DNA of 64,000 nt from positions 55,939,250 to 56,003,249 of the forward strand of contig CM049318.1 in NCBI GenBank assembly GCA_026874595.1, given 5' to 3'. Positions 34,573-44,785 of the stretch are shown here, in pieces; the stretch's first letter is position 1; each line of letters opens with the position of its first letter. The position numbers were made by a program, and so were the translations under genes. Under the pieces are notes generated by a model. It had not been told where the DNA came from. It saw only the letters and a program-made list of their open reading frames with translations, and did no database searches. Origin of the DNA: Sipunculus nudus (taxonomy: Eukaryota > Annelida > Sipuncula > Golfingiida > Sipunculidae).

Positions 34573-35450
34573 GTGGGAGGGGACATATGCAATGTAAAGA
34601 GGACATTTGTAGCCTCCTGTCACATGGAATATGAGGATTTTCTGTTCCTTAACAGTTCCTTAACTTTATTCTTTTTAGATGATTTACATCAGCGTAGTGG
34701 AATTTTACGGGGAGGGATCTGAAATACCAATGTGTGGCCGGCTTCAATATTTTTATTTCTTCAAAATTAGGATATTAACTGAAAAGTAACATGTTGGTGT
34801 CAATGGTGAAATGATAAAATGATAACACGGATAAGTAATATACGGTTTCATTCATCTAAAACCTCATAAAAGCAAGTGAATTGTCTATAAAAAATCTATT
34901 TGCAAGCAATCAAAAGTCGGGATTTACTTCACTTTGAACCGACAAGAAAAAAGAACATTTAAATCTTATTTATTTAAATAAAAATTACGGTTAGAAATCT
35001 TTAAGATTAGATATTAAAACCTGAGAATTAATCGATCCTGCACATCTCTGCCATATGTGAACAAACTGGGTGTTGTTTTATCACAACAATAAAATCATAC
35101 ATTCGATTCTCTAAATCTTCCAAATATTCCAGGGCGAAGATGGAAAAGGTCAGTTTGAACAAGTTTCAAAACAGAAATACTGATAAATGATAATATATAA
35201 AAAATAATAACATAACGGCACTGGTACCGATACATGTTGGAAGCGGGATTATGTCTTGAGTTCAGCCATACCACAATTAATTTTACCTCTTTTTGTCCAG
35301 TCGTTTTGCATAAAATAAATAGAAAATATTATAGTATATAATCCCTCAGGACTAACAGAAGTTAAAGGTGAGGGTAAAGCTTTCCCATAAAGCATTGCGA
35401 ACATGGAGGGATCTATTATAATGTAAACTATCAGGTGTTCTTAACCTGTA
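34207..35450. other. Flank of the LRP-like gene, shared with a paralogous block
   Basis: No gene is seen. An AT microsatellite lies at 34503-34568. The parts at about 34300-34950 recur inverted at 54480-55600, and from about 35050 onward the sequence recurs in direct orientation from 58610. Confidence 0.5.
34503..34568 (+). repeat. (AT)n microsatellite
   Basis: About 33 uninterrupted AT dinucleotides. Confidence 0.95.
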
Positions 35451-35593
35451 TTAGTCTAATGTTTTACATGTCATTCCATCTACTGACAGTTCGACTCCAT
35501 CGGGACATGCACATACATAATCATCAGGGATCGGCAGGCAGAAATCGCTGCACCCACCATTGTCTGAGGAACATGGGCTTGTTTCGCTCGTTT
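35451..35593 (-). CDS. LRP-like gene, exon 12: terminal EGF-like domain
   Basis: The acceptor TGTGTCTCCAG precedes 35593. In phase with the preceding exon the protein reads E-T-S-E-T-S-P-C, then an EGF domain of the LRP type ([14 protein letters not shown] then C-A-C-P-D-G and D-G-M-T-C), then T-L-D and TAA at 35451-35453. Six cysteines are present. The same stop position (TAG) occurs in the paralogous exon at 61741, so this may be the true end of a secreted product. Otherwise both copies end prematurely, because LRPs normally continue to a membrane anchor. Confidence 0.7.
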
Positions 35594-36604
35594 CTGGAGA
35601 CACAAAAATAAGTTATAATGATACAAGAATTATCTTTTCTATTACTTGTTAGAAAAAGAAATACACGCATAATAATAATGCATAGGGGAAACGTACAACA
35701 CAGCATATACACATGAAGAGAGATTCCCTGATAGAGACTCTGTCATAACCGACACGTTATGAATACTGAACTAATATTAATAAAATCTAAATTCCACATG
35801 GCGTAACAGCAATATACATTTCTTGAATATACACTTTCATTCACATTCCCTGGACTTTAATACTAATATTAACCGTGCGCAAATTCAAACTCCGAGGCGT
35901 GCGACTCTGCTGGTTGGGGTTCATGGGCTTCAAAATCTGTGGCTCACAGTGCAACGGTGCTTCTAAATATAAGAAGGGTTATTTATAAATGTATTGAAGA
36001 GGGCAATAGGGTCCGATCCAATATCTAAGAAAAGAATTGCTTCAAGGGAAATTACGTTGACATGGACGTGGTTGTGGAAAGGAATTCCCCAATAAGTAAT
36101 AGTTTGTAAGCATACGCATGGAAAATGTAAAAAGAAGTTTCCTTGGAATGTAACAAATTTTGATTTTAAGTGTCGACATTTAGTCTCGGGCCGTCCTACA
36201 CTGCCTAACGGGAAGAGTTTTTATTTTTCAAGGAATTTAGGAGAAAGTAACTTTGCTTTCCTCTCTTATTGTGTTTCCACTACAACTTTAATATCCCCAC
36301 ATGTATTTGAGGACAAACATTATTATCAAATTGAGCAATGGAGTTATGAAATCCACGTTTGAAGGTCGCCGGGAGGAGGGCCTACGGGGCTTCAGTTGTA
36401 TTGTGAGAATTTTTTTACAAATGTTTGTCAACAAGGCTATTTAGACACAAGAATATATTTGTTCAGGGAATTGCAAACAGTTTTGTTGAGAATTAAAATG
36501 AGATCAAAATTTCCATCAGGGTCATATGAATCAACCCTTCCACGCTTTGTTCGGAGGTATTCTTTAGAAAGAGATCATTGACAGAAAGATATAAATATAC
36601 GAAC

Positions 36605-36711
36605 CTGACCCCTCTCCTGTTTTATACAATTTCAGGTCATTGGCCCTCGAAAAGACGCCAGGTGAAATGAATCTTACTTCAGTTCCGTCTGTTTTAACTT
36701 TCCTTACTCTT
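36605..36711 (-). CDS. LRP-like gene, exon 11: end of second YWTD propeller
   Basis: 107 bp, with acceptor GATCACAG before 36711 and donor GTTCGT after 36605. It encodes R-K-V-K-T-D-G-T-E-V-R-F-I-S-P, then S-R-A-N-D-L-K-L-Y, the closing strand of a YWTD propeller. It has exactly the length and phases of exon 5 (40099-40205). It is too short to stand out as an ORF and was found by comparison with exon 5. Confidence 0.7.
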
Positions 36712-37275
36712 CTGTGATCAACGGAATACAAAAATTACTCATCATTACTTTTTGTAGTTTCGATTATGAGTATAGAATCCAACACCTCAAACACCTCAAG
36801 TACTTCCAGACACAATATCATTCTAACAAACCGTGACCATAATTATTCGTACAATAATAGTTAATACCACCTAGTGAAATTAAACATTGAGCCCAATTCC
36901 TCTAATATAAGTTCCTTTATAATTACATGTTATCACACTTTACACGTCTCCTTCGTTGATCAATTCTACTTATTTTTTACAAACTTTCGTACTTGTATGT
37001 ACCGCGTACATTCGGGACATCATTGGGAACATATAATAATATCACTATACAGTCAGAATGTAAACACACTATTTCATGCATTTTTGGCTTAATACACAAT
37101 ACATTGTTATTCTACTTTATGTTAACACCTAAATATCCCCCCCCTAACGAAGATGCCCATGCGCTCCGAAAGCTTATAAGAAATTTAATGAGCAGTCTAT
37201 CTAACAGACGTCACTCATTTTAATCTGCCTAAGTCTATACTATTATATATATGTGTGTGTGTGTGTCCCACGAAC

Positions 37276-37432
37276 CTGTTCTCCCAATCCGTTAAAAACA
37301 GGTTATTCATGCTGAATTCCAGACCAAAGAAATGGCTTCCCGGGCGACTTACAATCAATCTGCGTTGTGTTCCATCATAATTAATCTGTTCTACTCGACC
37401 TAGTTTACCATCGCACCAGAATAGTTTTTTAC
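37276..37432 (-). CDS. LRP-like gene, exon 10: YWTD propeller blades
   Basis: 157 bp between acceptor TTATACAG and donor GTTCGT, open throughout. It encodes [14 protein letters not shown] and then S-H-F-F-G-L-E and L-F-L-T-D-W, typical LDL-receptor class B repeats. It is equal in length to exon 4 (40341-40497). Unlike exon 4, it has no stop codon. Confidence 0.75.
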
Positions 37433-37728
37433 CTGTATAAATGATTATTTTAAATATTTGTAGCAGATATTTAATGATTCACCTTTTGTTGATAGTTTTG
37501 ATTAAGATAAGTTTAGAGTTAAAGAATAAGATAAGTATGTAAGAGAATAGATACAATGAAAATACGTGTTTGTTCGTGATAAGAGATGACGGACAGCAAA
37601 TTAGATAAATCAGATAATAAAGTATATTTAGATTTACGCAGGCTCACGCTATATTTCAGATATGCTATATTTTATCTAAACATAATAAAAGAAAATAACA
37701 ATTATGCAAAGAATAAAATAAGACGTAC

Positions 37729-37856
37729 CAACAGTGTCCAGTGCTAATCCATTCGGCAATTCCAACTTTTCAGAAACAAGAATCGTTCTATTCTTACCGG
37801 ACATGTCCGCTTTTACGATTTTTGCTGGTTCTCCCCAGTCACTTATATACATCATT
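37729..37856 (-). CDS. LRP-like gene, exon 9: YWTD propeller blade
   Basis: 128 bp between acceptor GCTTGCAG and donor GTACGT. It encodes M-M-Y-I-S-D-W, I-V-K-A-D-M-S-G-K-N-R-T and L-P-N-G-L-A-L-D, a canonical class B repeat. It matches exon 3 in length and phase. Confidence 0.8.
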
Positions 37857-38437
37857 CTGCAAGCATTTATTAGGTGTTCAAAATATTGATTATTAAATAT
37901 CCGATTCAATATAGTAGGTCTGAAAAAAGACACTATGTCATACTCGTATTTAAGCCGGAACAAACAACTTGTTGCCCAAGACACCAGATTAAGGATTAAT
38001 ACTTGGATAGGAAGGATGATTAAATAACCATTTACATTTCTTGCTTTCTTTTGTGAATACATTTTCAATTTAAAACGTTTTCATTCATCCCAGGGTTCCC
38101 ACGGTCCGTTTTCTCTGCGAACGGATTGTTGATTGAGATATCATAATGTCTACGCTTGTTGTAAATAAGGAACGATACCTATTGATTTAGGTTATTGCCA
38201 ACATATAAAGGAGACTTTGTTAATTTGGAAGTGTATCTGATAACGACCGGTACTCAGCTGCAGGATTTAAAGCAAATTCCTGAAGCACTCTCATTCAAAT
38301 TGTTGACCCTAACGATCATTCGCCATAACGTACAAAATTCCCGTCGTTCGAGCTATTCGGACAAACAAAGCCCTTCTGCGTTGTCCGATTACAAAGTGTG
38401 TATCCGATCCAAAGACCCAGGAACATTTTGAACCTAC

Positions 38438-38606
38438 CCTCTTCCAACATCCAGTTCGATGTCTCTTGGCTTTTTGAAATAACCAGAAATAAGTGTTCTT
38501 TTCTTGTTCCCTTCCAAAGGCCACACTCCCACCGAACCATCAATTTGATTCGTGTAAAACAAATTGTTGCTCGTCATGTCCAATGCAATTCCATCGGCTG
38601 CTTTAC
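38438..38606 (-). CDS. LRP-like gene, exon 8: YWTD propeller blade
   Basis: 169 bp between acceptor TTTAAG and donor GTAGGT. It encodes A-D-G-I-A-L-D, N-L-F-Y-T-N, G-S-V-G-V-W and K-K-P-R-D-I-E-L-D. It matches exon 2 in length and phase. The ORFs at 38309-38543 are other-frame shadows. Confidence 0.8.
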
Positions 38607-38974
38607 CTTAAATACAATTTTCAGGCCTTGTGTGACAAGGTTACGCACACACAAGCCATAATATTCATTTTACTAAATATAAATTTTAATATATCTCATA
38701 TTCAATGTAAATGGAACCAGTTAGATATAAGAAAAGTAGATCCGTATCAGATCTGACACCTGTTGAAAAATTTAAATAATGATCTGGAGTATGTAACTTT
38801 TACCAAAATATCTATCGGTTACTTTGCCAACGTATGTTATGCGCAGATGTTGGTTGATGAAAAATATAAAACTGGTATTAACATGAGTTCACGCACGCTT
38901 TAGTGTAAAATGACAGAAACATTCACAACCGATTTAATGCAGAAAATAGAATTTTATGCAAATCATATACAAAC

Positions 38975-39211
38975 CATCGATATTTGATGTTATTTCTACT
39001 CTGTTAGTACCGTTCAAAAATGCTGACTAAACTGACCGACCAAAAAAGTCACTCCAATAAACCCTTTCGGAACGAAAGTCGTACTCCACAGCTATGGGTT
39101 TTGGAAGTATTGGAAGGTTCATGGTATGAACATCTTTTGACGACAGGTGCAACTTAATAATCTGCTGGTTGTCCGAGTCCGTGATAAGCAAACCGTGATC
39201 TCCGATTCGTT
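38975..39211 (-). pseudogene. LRP-like gene, exon 7: first blade of second propeller, with in-frame TAG
   Basis: 237 bp between acceptor GCTTATAG and donor GTTTGT. It encodes L-L-I-T-D-S-D-N-Q-Q, P-I-A-V-E-Y-D and E-R-V-Y-W-S-D, then F-G-R-S-V, a TAG at 39027-39029, and S-A-F-L-N-G-T-N. Exon 1 has tyrosine at the stop position (K-S-I-Y-S-A-F-L-N-G), so a single base change (TAT or TAC to TAG) explains it. The frame continues normally after the stop. Confidence 0.75.
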
Positions 39212-39630
39212 CTATAAGCAAGAACATATATCATCATTCGTGATATTGTTCCAGTAGAAGTATTAATCAATTATTTCTAAAGAAATCTAAATGTAATATT
39301 GTTTCATAAGATGTAAACTTTCATATTTTCTCAAAACTAAGCATTTATACTTCTTTGTTATGCTGAAATGTTACCATGTAAAATATATTTATACAGGAAG
39401 TTTTTGCGACTACTGATAAGTTTTTTTAGTTGTCTTCTTTCACTACTGAAAACTACAAAATGATTATATTTGAACATATACACTAAAATCATTTTACCAT
39501 AACAAATAAACAATTTTTATTAATTTACAAAGTCCACCAATAAGCCTATCATCTTTAACAGCCATTGGATTTTTTTTTGTTTAACCGATTGTGCGCTTAA
39601 GGAAGTGTATAATTGCGTGCCTGTTGACAG

Positions 39631-39748
39631 CTGGCATGTTCGGCCATCAACCGATAACTGGGAACCTTCAGGACAGGAACACTGGTGACCATCAGGAACT
39701 GGCAGACAAAAGTCGCTGCATCCAGCATTGTCATTTGAACACTCACTT
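39631..39748 (-). CDS. LRP-like gene, exon 6: EGF-like domain between propellers
   Basis: It encodes [21 protein letters not shown] and D-G-R-T-C, a six-cysteine LRP-type EGF domain, in the position expected after a propeller. I could not identify a good acceptor in the right phase, and the donor is unclear (the best fit is a GC-type site near 39624), so the exon edges are approximate. An (AT)n tract (about 39774-39828) lies just upstream. Confidence 0.65.
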
Positions 39749-39770
39749 ATATTTGTGTGGTACAGAATGA

Positions 39771-39773
<3 letters not shown>

Positions 39774-39828
<55 letters not shown>
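39774..39828 (+). repeat. (AT)n microsatellite in an LRP intron
   Basis: About 27 AT dinucleotides. Confidence 0.95.
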
Positions 39829-39831
<3 letters not shown>

Positions 39832-40098
39832 TTAAGTTGTTAGGGAAAACTAAGCATATGAAGTGAGTAGGAAGGTAATTATCCAGGCGATGTTTTCAAC
39901 TATTATTTTACCTATCGTATAGTATCCTTGGCTTGACGAAGGCTTTTAATCGACTTTTTAAATATCTTCACAATTAACAGTTTCTTATGTGATTAAATTA
40001 ACATCGAACATCGTAATTTCGTGAATATTTATCCATTATTATATAATCATCAATAAACAACTCAGATGACTCGAACTTTATAGTAGAATGATCCAAAC

Positions 40099-40205
40099 CT
40101 AAAGCCCGAGAAGAACGGTACACCTTTAGGCCACTAGCTCTCATAAATTCTGCTGGTGTGATATATTCAACATCAGTCCCATCATCTTTAATTCTCATAA
40201 TGTTG
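40099..40205 (-). CDS. LRP-like gene, exon 5: end of first YWTD propeller
   Basis: 107 bp with acceptor TTTTTACAG before 40205 and donor GTTTGG after 40099. It encodes I-M-R-I-K-D-D-G-T-D-V-E-Y-I, then R-A-S-G-L-K-V-Y-R-S-S-R, the closing blade before an EGF domain. Open. Confidence 0.75.
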
Positions 40206-40340
40206 CTGTAAAAATACCAGTTAAATAATTCTTATATGTTGTTTTTAAAAGATATACCGAAATTGTATGTAATTAAAAGCACTATATGAAGTTAATTCTA
40301 ACCCTGTTTATGATTTCAAAACATTAAAAGAAACACATAC

Positions 40341-40497
40341 TTGTCCTGCCAGTCGGTCAGATATAGTTAGTTCTTATCATAGTCTAAGCCAAAGAAGTGG
40401 CTCATCGGTTCACTGAAAATCGTTTTTCGCTGAGTACCATACAATGTAATTTGTTCTACTCGTCCTAAATGACCGTCACACCAGAATAGGCGTTTCC
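40341..40497 (-). pseudogene. LRP-like gene, exon 4: YWTD blades with in-frame TAA
   Basis: 157 bp between acceptor TTTTACAG and donor GTATGT. It encodes R-L-F-W-C-D-G-H-L-G-R-V-E-Q, S-H-F-F-G-L-D-Y-D-K-N, a TAA at 40367-40369, and L-Y-L-T-D-W-Q-D-K. Both splice sites and the phase agree with exon 10, so the stop lies inside a real exon. Confidence 0.8.
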
Positions 40498-40714
40498 CTG
40501 TAAAATATTATTCAGCTGTATTTCTTATACTCTCTTGGACACTTTAATGGAGATTTAAATCAGATATATATTTCCTATACCCTTCTAAGGAAACAATTAT
40601 TTTAAAATCTCGTAAACATTACGGCATCACAAGCTACAAATGTTTTATTCAGAAAGCAAAAAAAAAAAAAAAAAAGGCTGTAAAATCAACACCGAAAAAA
40701 ATGTTGATATCTAC

Positions 40715-40842
40715 CGATCGAGTCCAGAGCCAGTCCATTTGGCCTCACCATATTCCTAGATGCAAGGTATACTTGATTCATTCCCGACATATCTGCTCGT
40801 AGGATTGTGGCTACGACTGACACGTCACTTACATACATGTGC
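40715..40842 (-). CDS. LRP-like gene, exon 3: YWTD propeller blade
   Basis: 128 bp between acceptor GGTTGTAG and donor GTAGAT. It encodes H-M-Y-V-S-D-V, I-L-R-A-D-M-S-G-M-N and R-P-N-G-L-A-L-D-S. The usual YISDW is changed to YVSDV, so the blade motif has lost its tryptophan. Confidence 0.75.
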
Positions 40843-40969
40843 CTACAACCAAATTACATAGTTTGCGGTCGTACTATCATCAGTTTAGCTTTACCCTTGT
40901 CCTAGTTGACCGACTGAAAGTTTTTATTTTGGTCGAAGTAACCATCTCCATAAGTTATGCTCTCTTATA

Positions 40970-41224
40970 TCATTTTTCATCTAAGCATTTACATCTGCAG
41001 AGTTCCATTTTGGTTTGGGACTACGTAACAGGGCGGTAGCACTCGCTTTCTATCAAAAAATTTTGTATCCTGGTGTCACCGAGGCCCGGTGTCTACCACA
41101 CCTGCTAGTCCTAGGTGTGTAATAATTCCCATTTCTGGGCCATAACACCGAGGAACTCTCAAAGGCGTACTCTTTAGTGCGTGATACACGAGACCCGTGC
41201 TCTACCCCTAAGCCACAGAAGCCA
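40970..41224 (-). mobile_element. tRNA-derived SINE, head internally deleted, in an LRP intron
   Basis: On the minus strand the A-box region (GGCTTCTGTGGCTTAGGGGTA) starts at about 41224. The B-box part is deleted, so the sequence passes straight into the body; the tail ends near 40980. Same family as 33840-34206 and 55731-56104. Confidence 0.7.
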
Positions 41225-42035
41225 GTGACTAGCTGAAATGATAATGCAAGTGACAATTATGCAATGTGAATCCATATTATGAAATGATTTCCCCCTCCTT
41301 CTTGAATTACTCTGAATCATTTAAATTTGTATCGTGTATGAAAAGGTAAATTTATTGCTAAATTTCAAACTCAGATTAAGGCAGAGCATATGGTACATAT
41401 AGTACATAAGGACACCTGACTACCTTGGCTTGCACAAATTAAGTGTCAATTAATGGTGACCATCTTATCAAGAAATGCAGTGGTCAAGCTCAAAAGAGGG
41501 CTACTCAAAACCCATCAAGTCTGTCAAGCCTTGGTACCATTTGCCGGCAAATCAGTGATATATGTGATTCTGTTTACATCCCGGATGTTTTTGACAGGCC
41601 TGTTATATTGACCTATATTATCAAAACCTATATTTTTTAGTGACAAGATAGGAACATCAATAACAACAAGAGTGAACAAACAGCATAAATAAAATCTAAA
41701 AAAAAAAAAAAAAACCCAGGACTTTTATGATGTTTTTAAAGACGATATTAAGAGCTTAAAACCTTGGATTAAACTTTGTAGTTGAATTTCCAGTTAAAAA
41801 TCTAAATTTACAAATTTAACCTAAAGGAAACTCGGTAATTATACTATTTTGTTTTTATTACTATCGTTAAGTAATTGCGATCTTAAAGTAAAAGAAAATT
41901 CAATGAAATTGCTGTACCGTAAATATATTTAAGACATATATATCTCGTGTATATAAACGTCTTGATTGATATATGCTTCTAATTCTAGTAAGAATGCTGC
42001 TAGGAAAGTTATAGCGTTGATTCAATTATCCTTAC
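41225..42035. other. LRP intron
   Basis: Non-coding between exons 3 and 2. It includes an A-homopolymer near 41698-41715. The ORFs at 41443 and 41966 are not supported. Confidence 0.45.
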
Positions 42036-42204
42036 CCTCTCCTTATATCCAGTGCAATGTCCCTTGGTTTTATCAAATTGTTTGTAATCAGGGTTCTCTT
42101 CTTCTGACCACTGAGTGTCATTACACCGATTTCACCTTGGACCATGTTTGTATAATACAATGTATTCGCTGTAAGATCGAGCCCGATCCCATCTGCTGTG
42201 ATTC
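42036..42204 (-). CDS. LRP-like gene, exon 2: YWTD propeller blade
   Basis: 169 bp between acceptor ATCAAAAG and donor GTAAGG. It encodes I-T-A-D-G-I-G-L-D-L, N-T-L-Y-Y-T-N, G-E-I-G-V-M-T and K-P-R-D-I-A-L-D. It matches exon 8 in length and phase. Confidence 0.8.
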
Positions 42205-42841
42205 CTTTTGATAAAATGATAATTATAAACTCAAACATAATGGGTTACCTTTGAACAGGATTATTGGTATAAACTCCAACACTTGCTCGTATTACACCAT
42301 TGGACGATTTAAAATTTTGAGATGTGTATCTTTTCGGTTACATGTTAGCTTAAATCATATTTTAGTCCAACGCAGTAAAACATTATGTATTCTCGTTGGC
42401 AATCCACTCAAATTTATAAGAATATACAAAGGAATTATCTAGTCTTAATGTCTTGTTCAAACGTTTTGTGTTTCACAGTATTAACCAAAGGTGGAGCTGA
42501 GAAGCAAGTGCGGGAGTTACCGTACATAACAATAATCTTGTGCATTCAGATAAATACAGATATTTAAATCGTAGCTTAAGGACTGGTTGAGTTTAGTTTT
42601 GATTTTGTTTGAGTGAAAGGTAACATATAATAACTGAAATATGAACTATTGAAAATTATATGTTGTAAATTACAGGCGGCTTACAAGAAATGGATACGGT
42701 TAAACTGTTTATATTTACAAAATACAATGAGAAATGTAGTATCATATTTTAGACTGAAGAATACATAATAGTGCAAAAAAAGACCAACATACACACATTG
42801 CAAAAAGAGTATCAACAGTTAACAGAACGCATTATACAAAC

Positions 42842-43051
42842 CTCCTGATTTTGAAATTAACATTGTAATACCAGTTCCATTCAAAAATGCTGAATATATG
42901 GATTTTTCAGCAACGTCACTCCAATAGACTCTTTCGTCACGAGGGTCATATTCCACAGCCATAGGGTTTCGAAGTGGAGGTAATTTCAACGGGCATACAA
43001 GACTTGTTTCAAGATCAACTTGCACGAGGCTGTGATCATAAGTATCCGCAA
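42842..43051 (-). CDS. LRP-like gene, exon 1 as seen: first blade of first propeller
   Basis: 210 bp between acceptor TTGTGCTAG and donor GTTTGT. It encodes D-T-Y-D-H-S-L-V-Q-V-D-L, P-M-A-V-E-Y-D-P-R-D-E-R-V-Y-W-S-D and then S-A-F-L-N-G-T-G-I-T-M. It is 27 bp shorter than its homologue exon 7, and a TAA lies in frame just upstream (43062-43064). So either the acceptor moved or this exon also carries a lesion. Further 5' exons (signal peptide, LDL-A repeats) were not found in the window. Confidence 0.7.
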
Positions 43052-43930
43052 CTAGCACAAATTACCCTAAAGCAAAATGTCTGATTTAAAAAATGGGTTG
43101 TGAAAATAAAATGCATAATCAGTACAAATGTATCAATATGTTCTGTATACGTTTTCATTTGAGCTAAATTAAGTATCATGCATATGACGCAGGTTGTACT
43201 ATTACTTGTTCTAACTCTGTAAGTAATTATTTAGCATGCGTTCTAGAAACACGCCATTAATGATGATAATTGTCTTAATTTCAAACCTTACATAATCATA
43301 TTTTGCCTATTGTGACGATACACTGGCTTCTTTTGAAAAAGAAATCAATTGTAAATTCATATCTTAATTGTGTATCTTCTGCTTATTGATAGTTCTTGGC
43401 GTTCCTTTTATTCCAAAAACCAGGATCCCGATTATCAAGATAAATAACAAAAACCGAAATATTCTAATACGTTTAAACCCACAATTTCTATATGTTTAAG
43501 TTTGCAGGGATGAATAAAAGAATTGTGTTGCTTTCTTGTAGAAGGAAAACGACGATGAAGAATTTAGAAAATTTTTGCATGCGGTCAGTGGTGGTCGACA
43601 TTATCACATATTTCACTTCATTACATATTCGGATTTTATTAATCGTTTCATAAAAAAGTCTTCATACTCTTTGATGATCCACAGGTTCCTTCATCTGTCA
43701 ATACTTGTATTGGATGTCTCTGCTCGGAAGCTTCATCTGATAACAGAAGTGCCAATTGTAATGAAAATACATATCTCTATCCTGAAAATAGTGTTGGTAA
43801 TTTCGTCTGCTTTTACTACGTCTTCTACTCCCTCTTCAATTGATAACTTCAATATTAATAATTATATCACAAGGTTAAATAAACTTAACATTCTAAAGCT
43901 GGTCTTATTATTCATTCCATTTTACAGACT
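43052..43930. other. Gap between LRP-like exon 1 and SAM-like exon
   Basis: No exon is recognised. The plus-strand ORF at 43575-43976 has no domain signature and partly mirrors the SAM exon. Confidence 0.4.
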
Positions 43931-44268
43931 TCACAGACAAGTTTTCACAACTCTCTTACTGGCCGATTCTAGGTAGAGTGATTTCTTTTCTATTCCCTTT
44001 TTTCCCTCCTTTTCTGTGTTATCGACTCCCTGTGATGAATGTGATGGCATCTTAACTTTAAGACCACGGACAGCAGCCATAAGAAGTTTGCGCTGTCCCA
44101 GCGTTAGCCCAAGTTCGGTTAAATCCTCCTCTTCTAGCAACAAAAGTCCTTGTACAGTGGTTAGATCTTCTTTTCGCAACATGGCCGTTGTCTCTGTTTT
44201 AAGGCCGGCCATTTTTGCCCATTCATCTAGATTAAATGATTCAGAGCCGGCCGCGCCAGGTCTTTTGC
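43931..44268 (-). CDS. SAM-like domain, 3'-terminal exon of an unidentified gene
   Basis: A good acceptor (TCTTCGATCCTTTCAG) precedes 44268, and the frame ends at TGA 43931-43933, giving about 113 residues. Residues about 12-72 fit a sterile alpha motif: L-D-E-W-A-K-M-A-G-L, then L-R-K-E-D-L-T-T-V-Q-G-L-L-L-L, then E-E-D-L-T-E-L-G-L-T-L-G-Q-R-K-L-L and A-V-R-G-L. The tail is lysine-rich and of low complexity. SAM domains mediate protein oligomerisation or RNA binding in the cytoplasm or nucleus. The exons upstream of it (higher coordinates) were not found, so the parent protein is unknown. Its base composition (GC-richer, NotI/FseI-like GGCCGGCCGCG at about 44248-44256) contrasts with the AT-rich surroundings, which supports coding. 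Confidence 0.6.
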
Positions 44269-44785
44269 CTGAAAGGATCGAAGAAGATCGTGTAATGTTA
44301 ATAGCCAAAATAAAATTCAAGGTTAAGTCGATTTACACTCGTACTTTAACAGAAATATATTCACATTTTATATGAAAGGAAAATCTAAAAGACGACATTT
44401 TAATATGCGATTTCGTCCTAGGAATCATTCTTAATTTTCGAGGTTCGGTCACCTGAAAGTGTGACATTCGCCTGATTTTTCATTGGTTGAATAAAAGACT
44501 ATTGTACATGGAAATATAAGTGTAACCGATATTGATTATGACTGGATACTTCCACCTTTAAGGTAATGCTAGGTTAAGGGATTATTGAAATTAACATCCG
44601 ACCTGCTTTATTTAGCGCATTTATCTATTTGTACTAGTGATAAAGTGCTACAAGCGCTCGTGGGCATTGTCCACATTGCTTGGTATGTATTATATGATCA
44701 TTTTGTAGGTAATATCTTCATTTCCTCTACACTAAATTACAAATATAAAAAACCATGAACAGACTTTTGACTAAGCTCACCTTAT

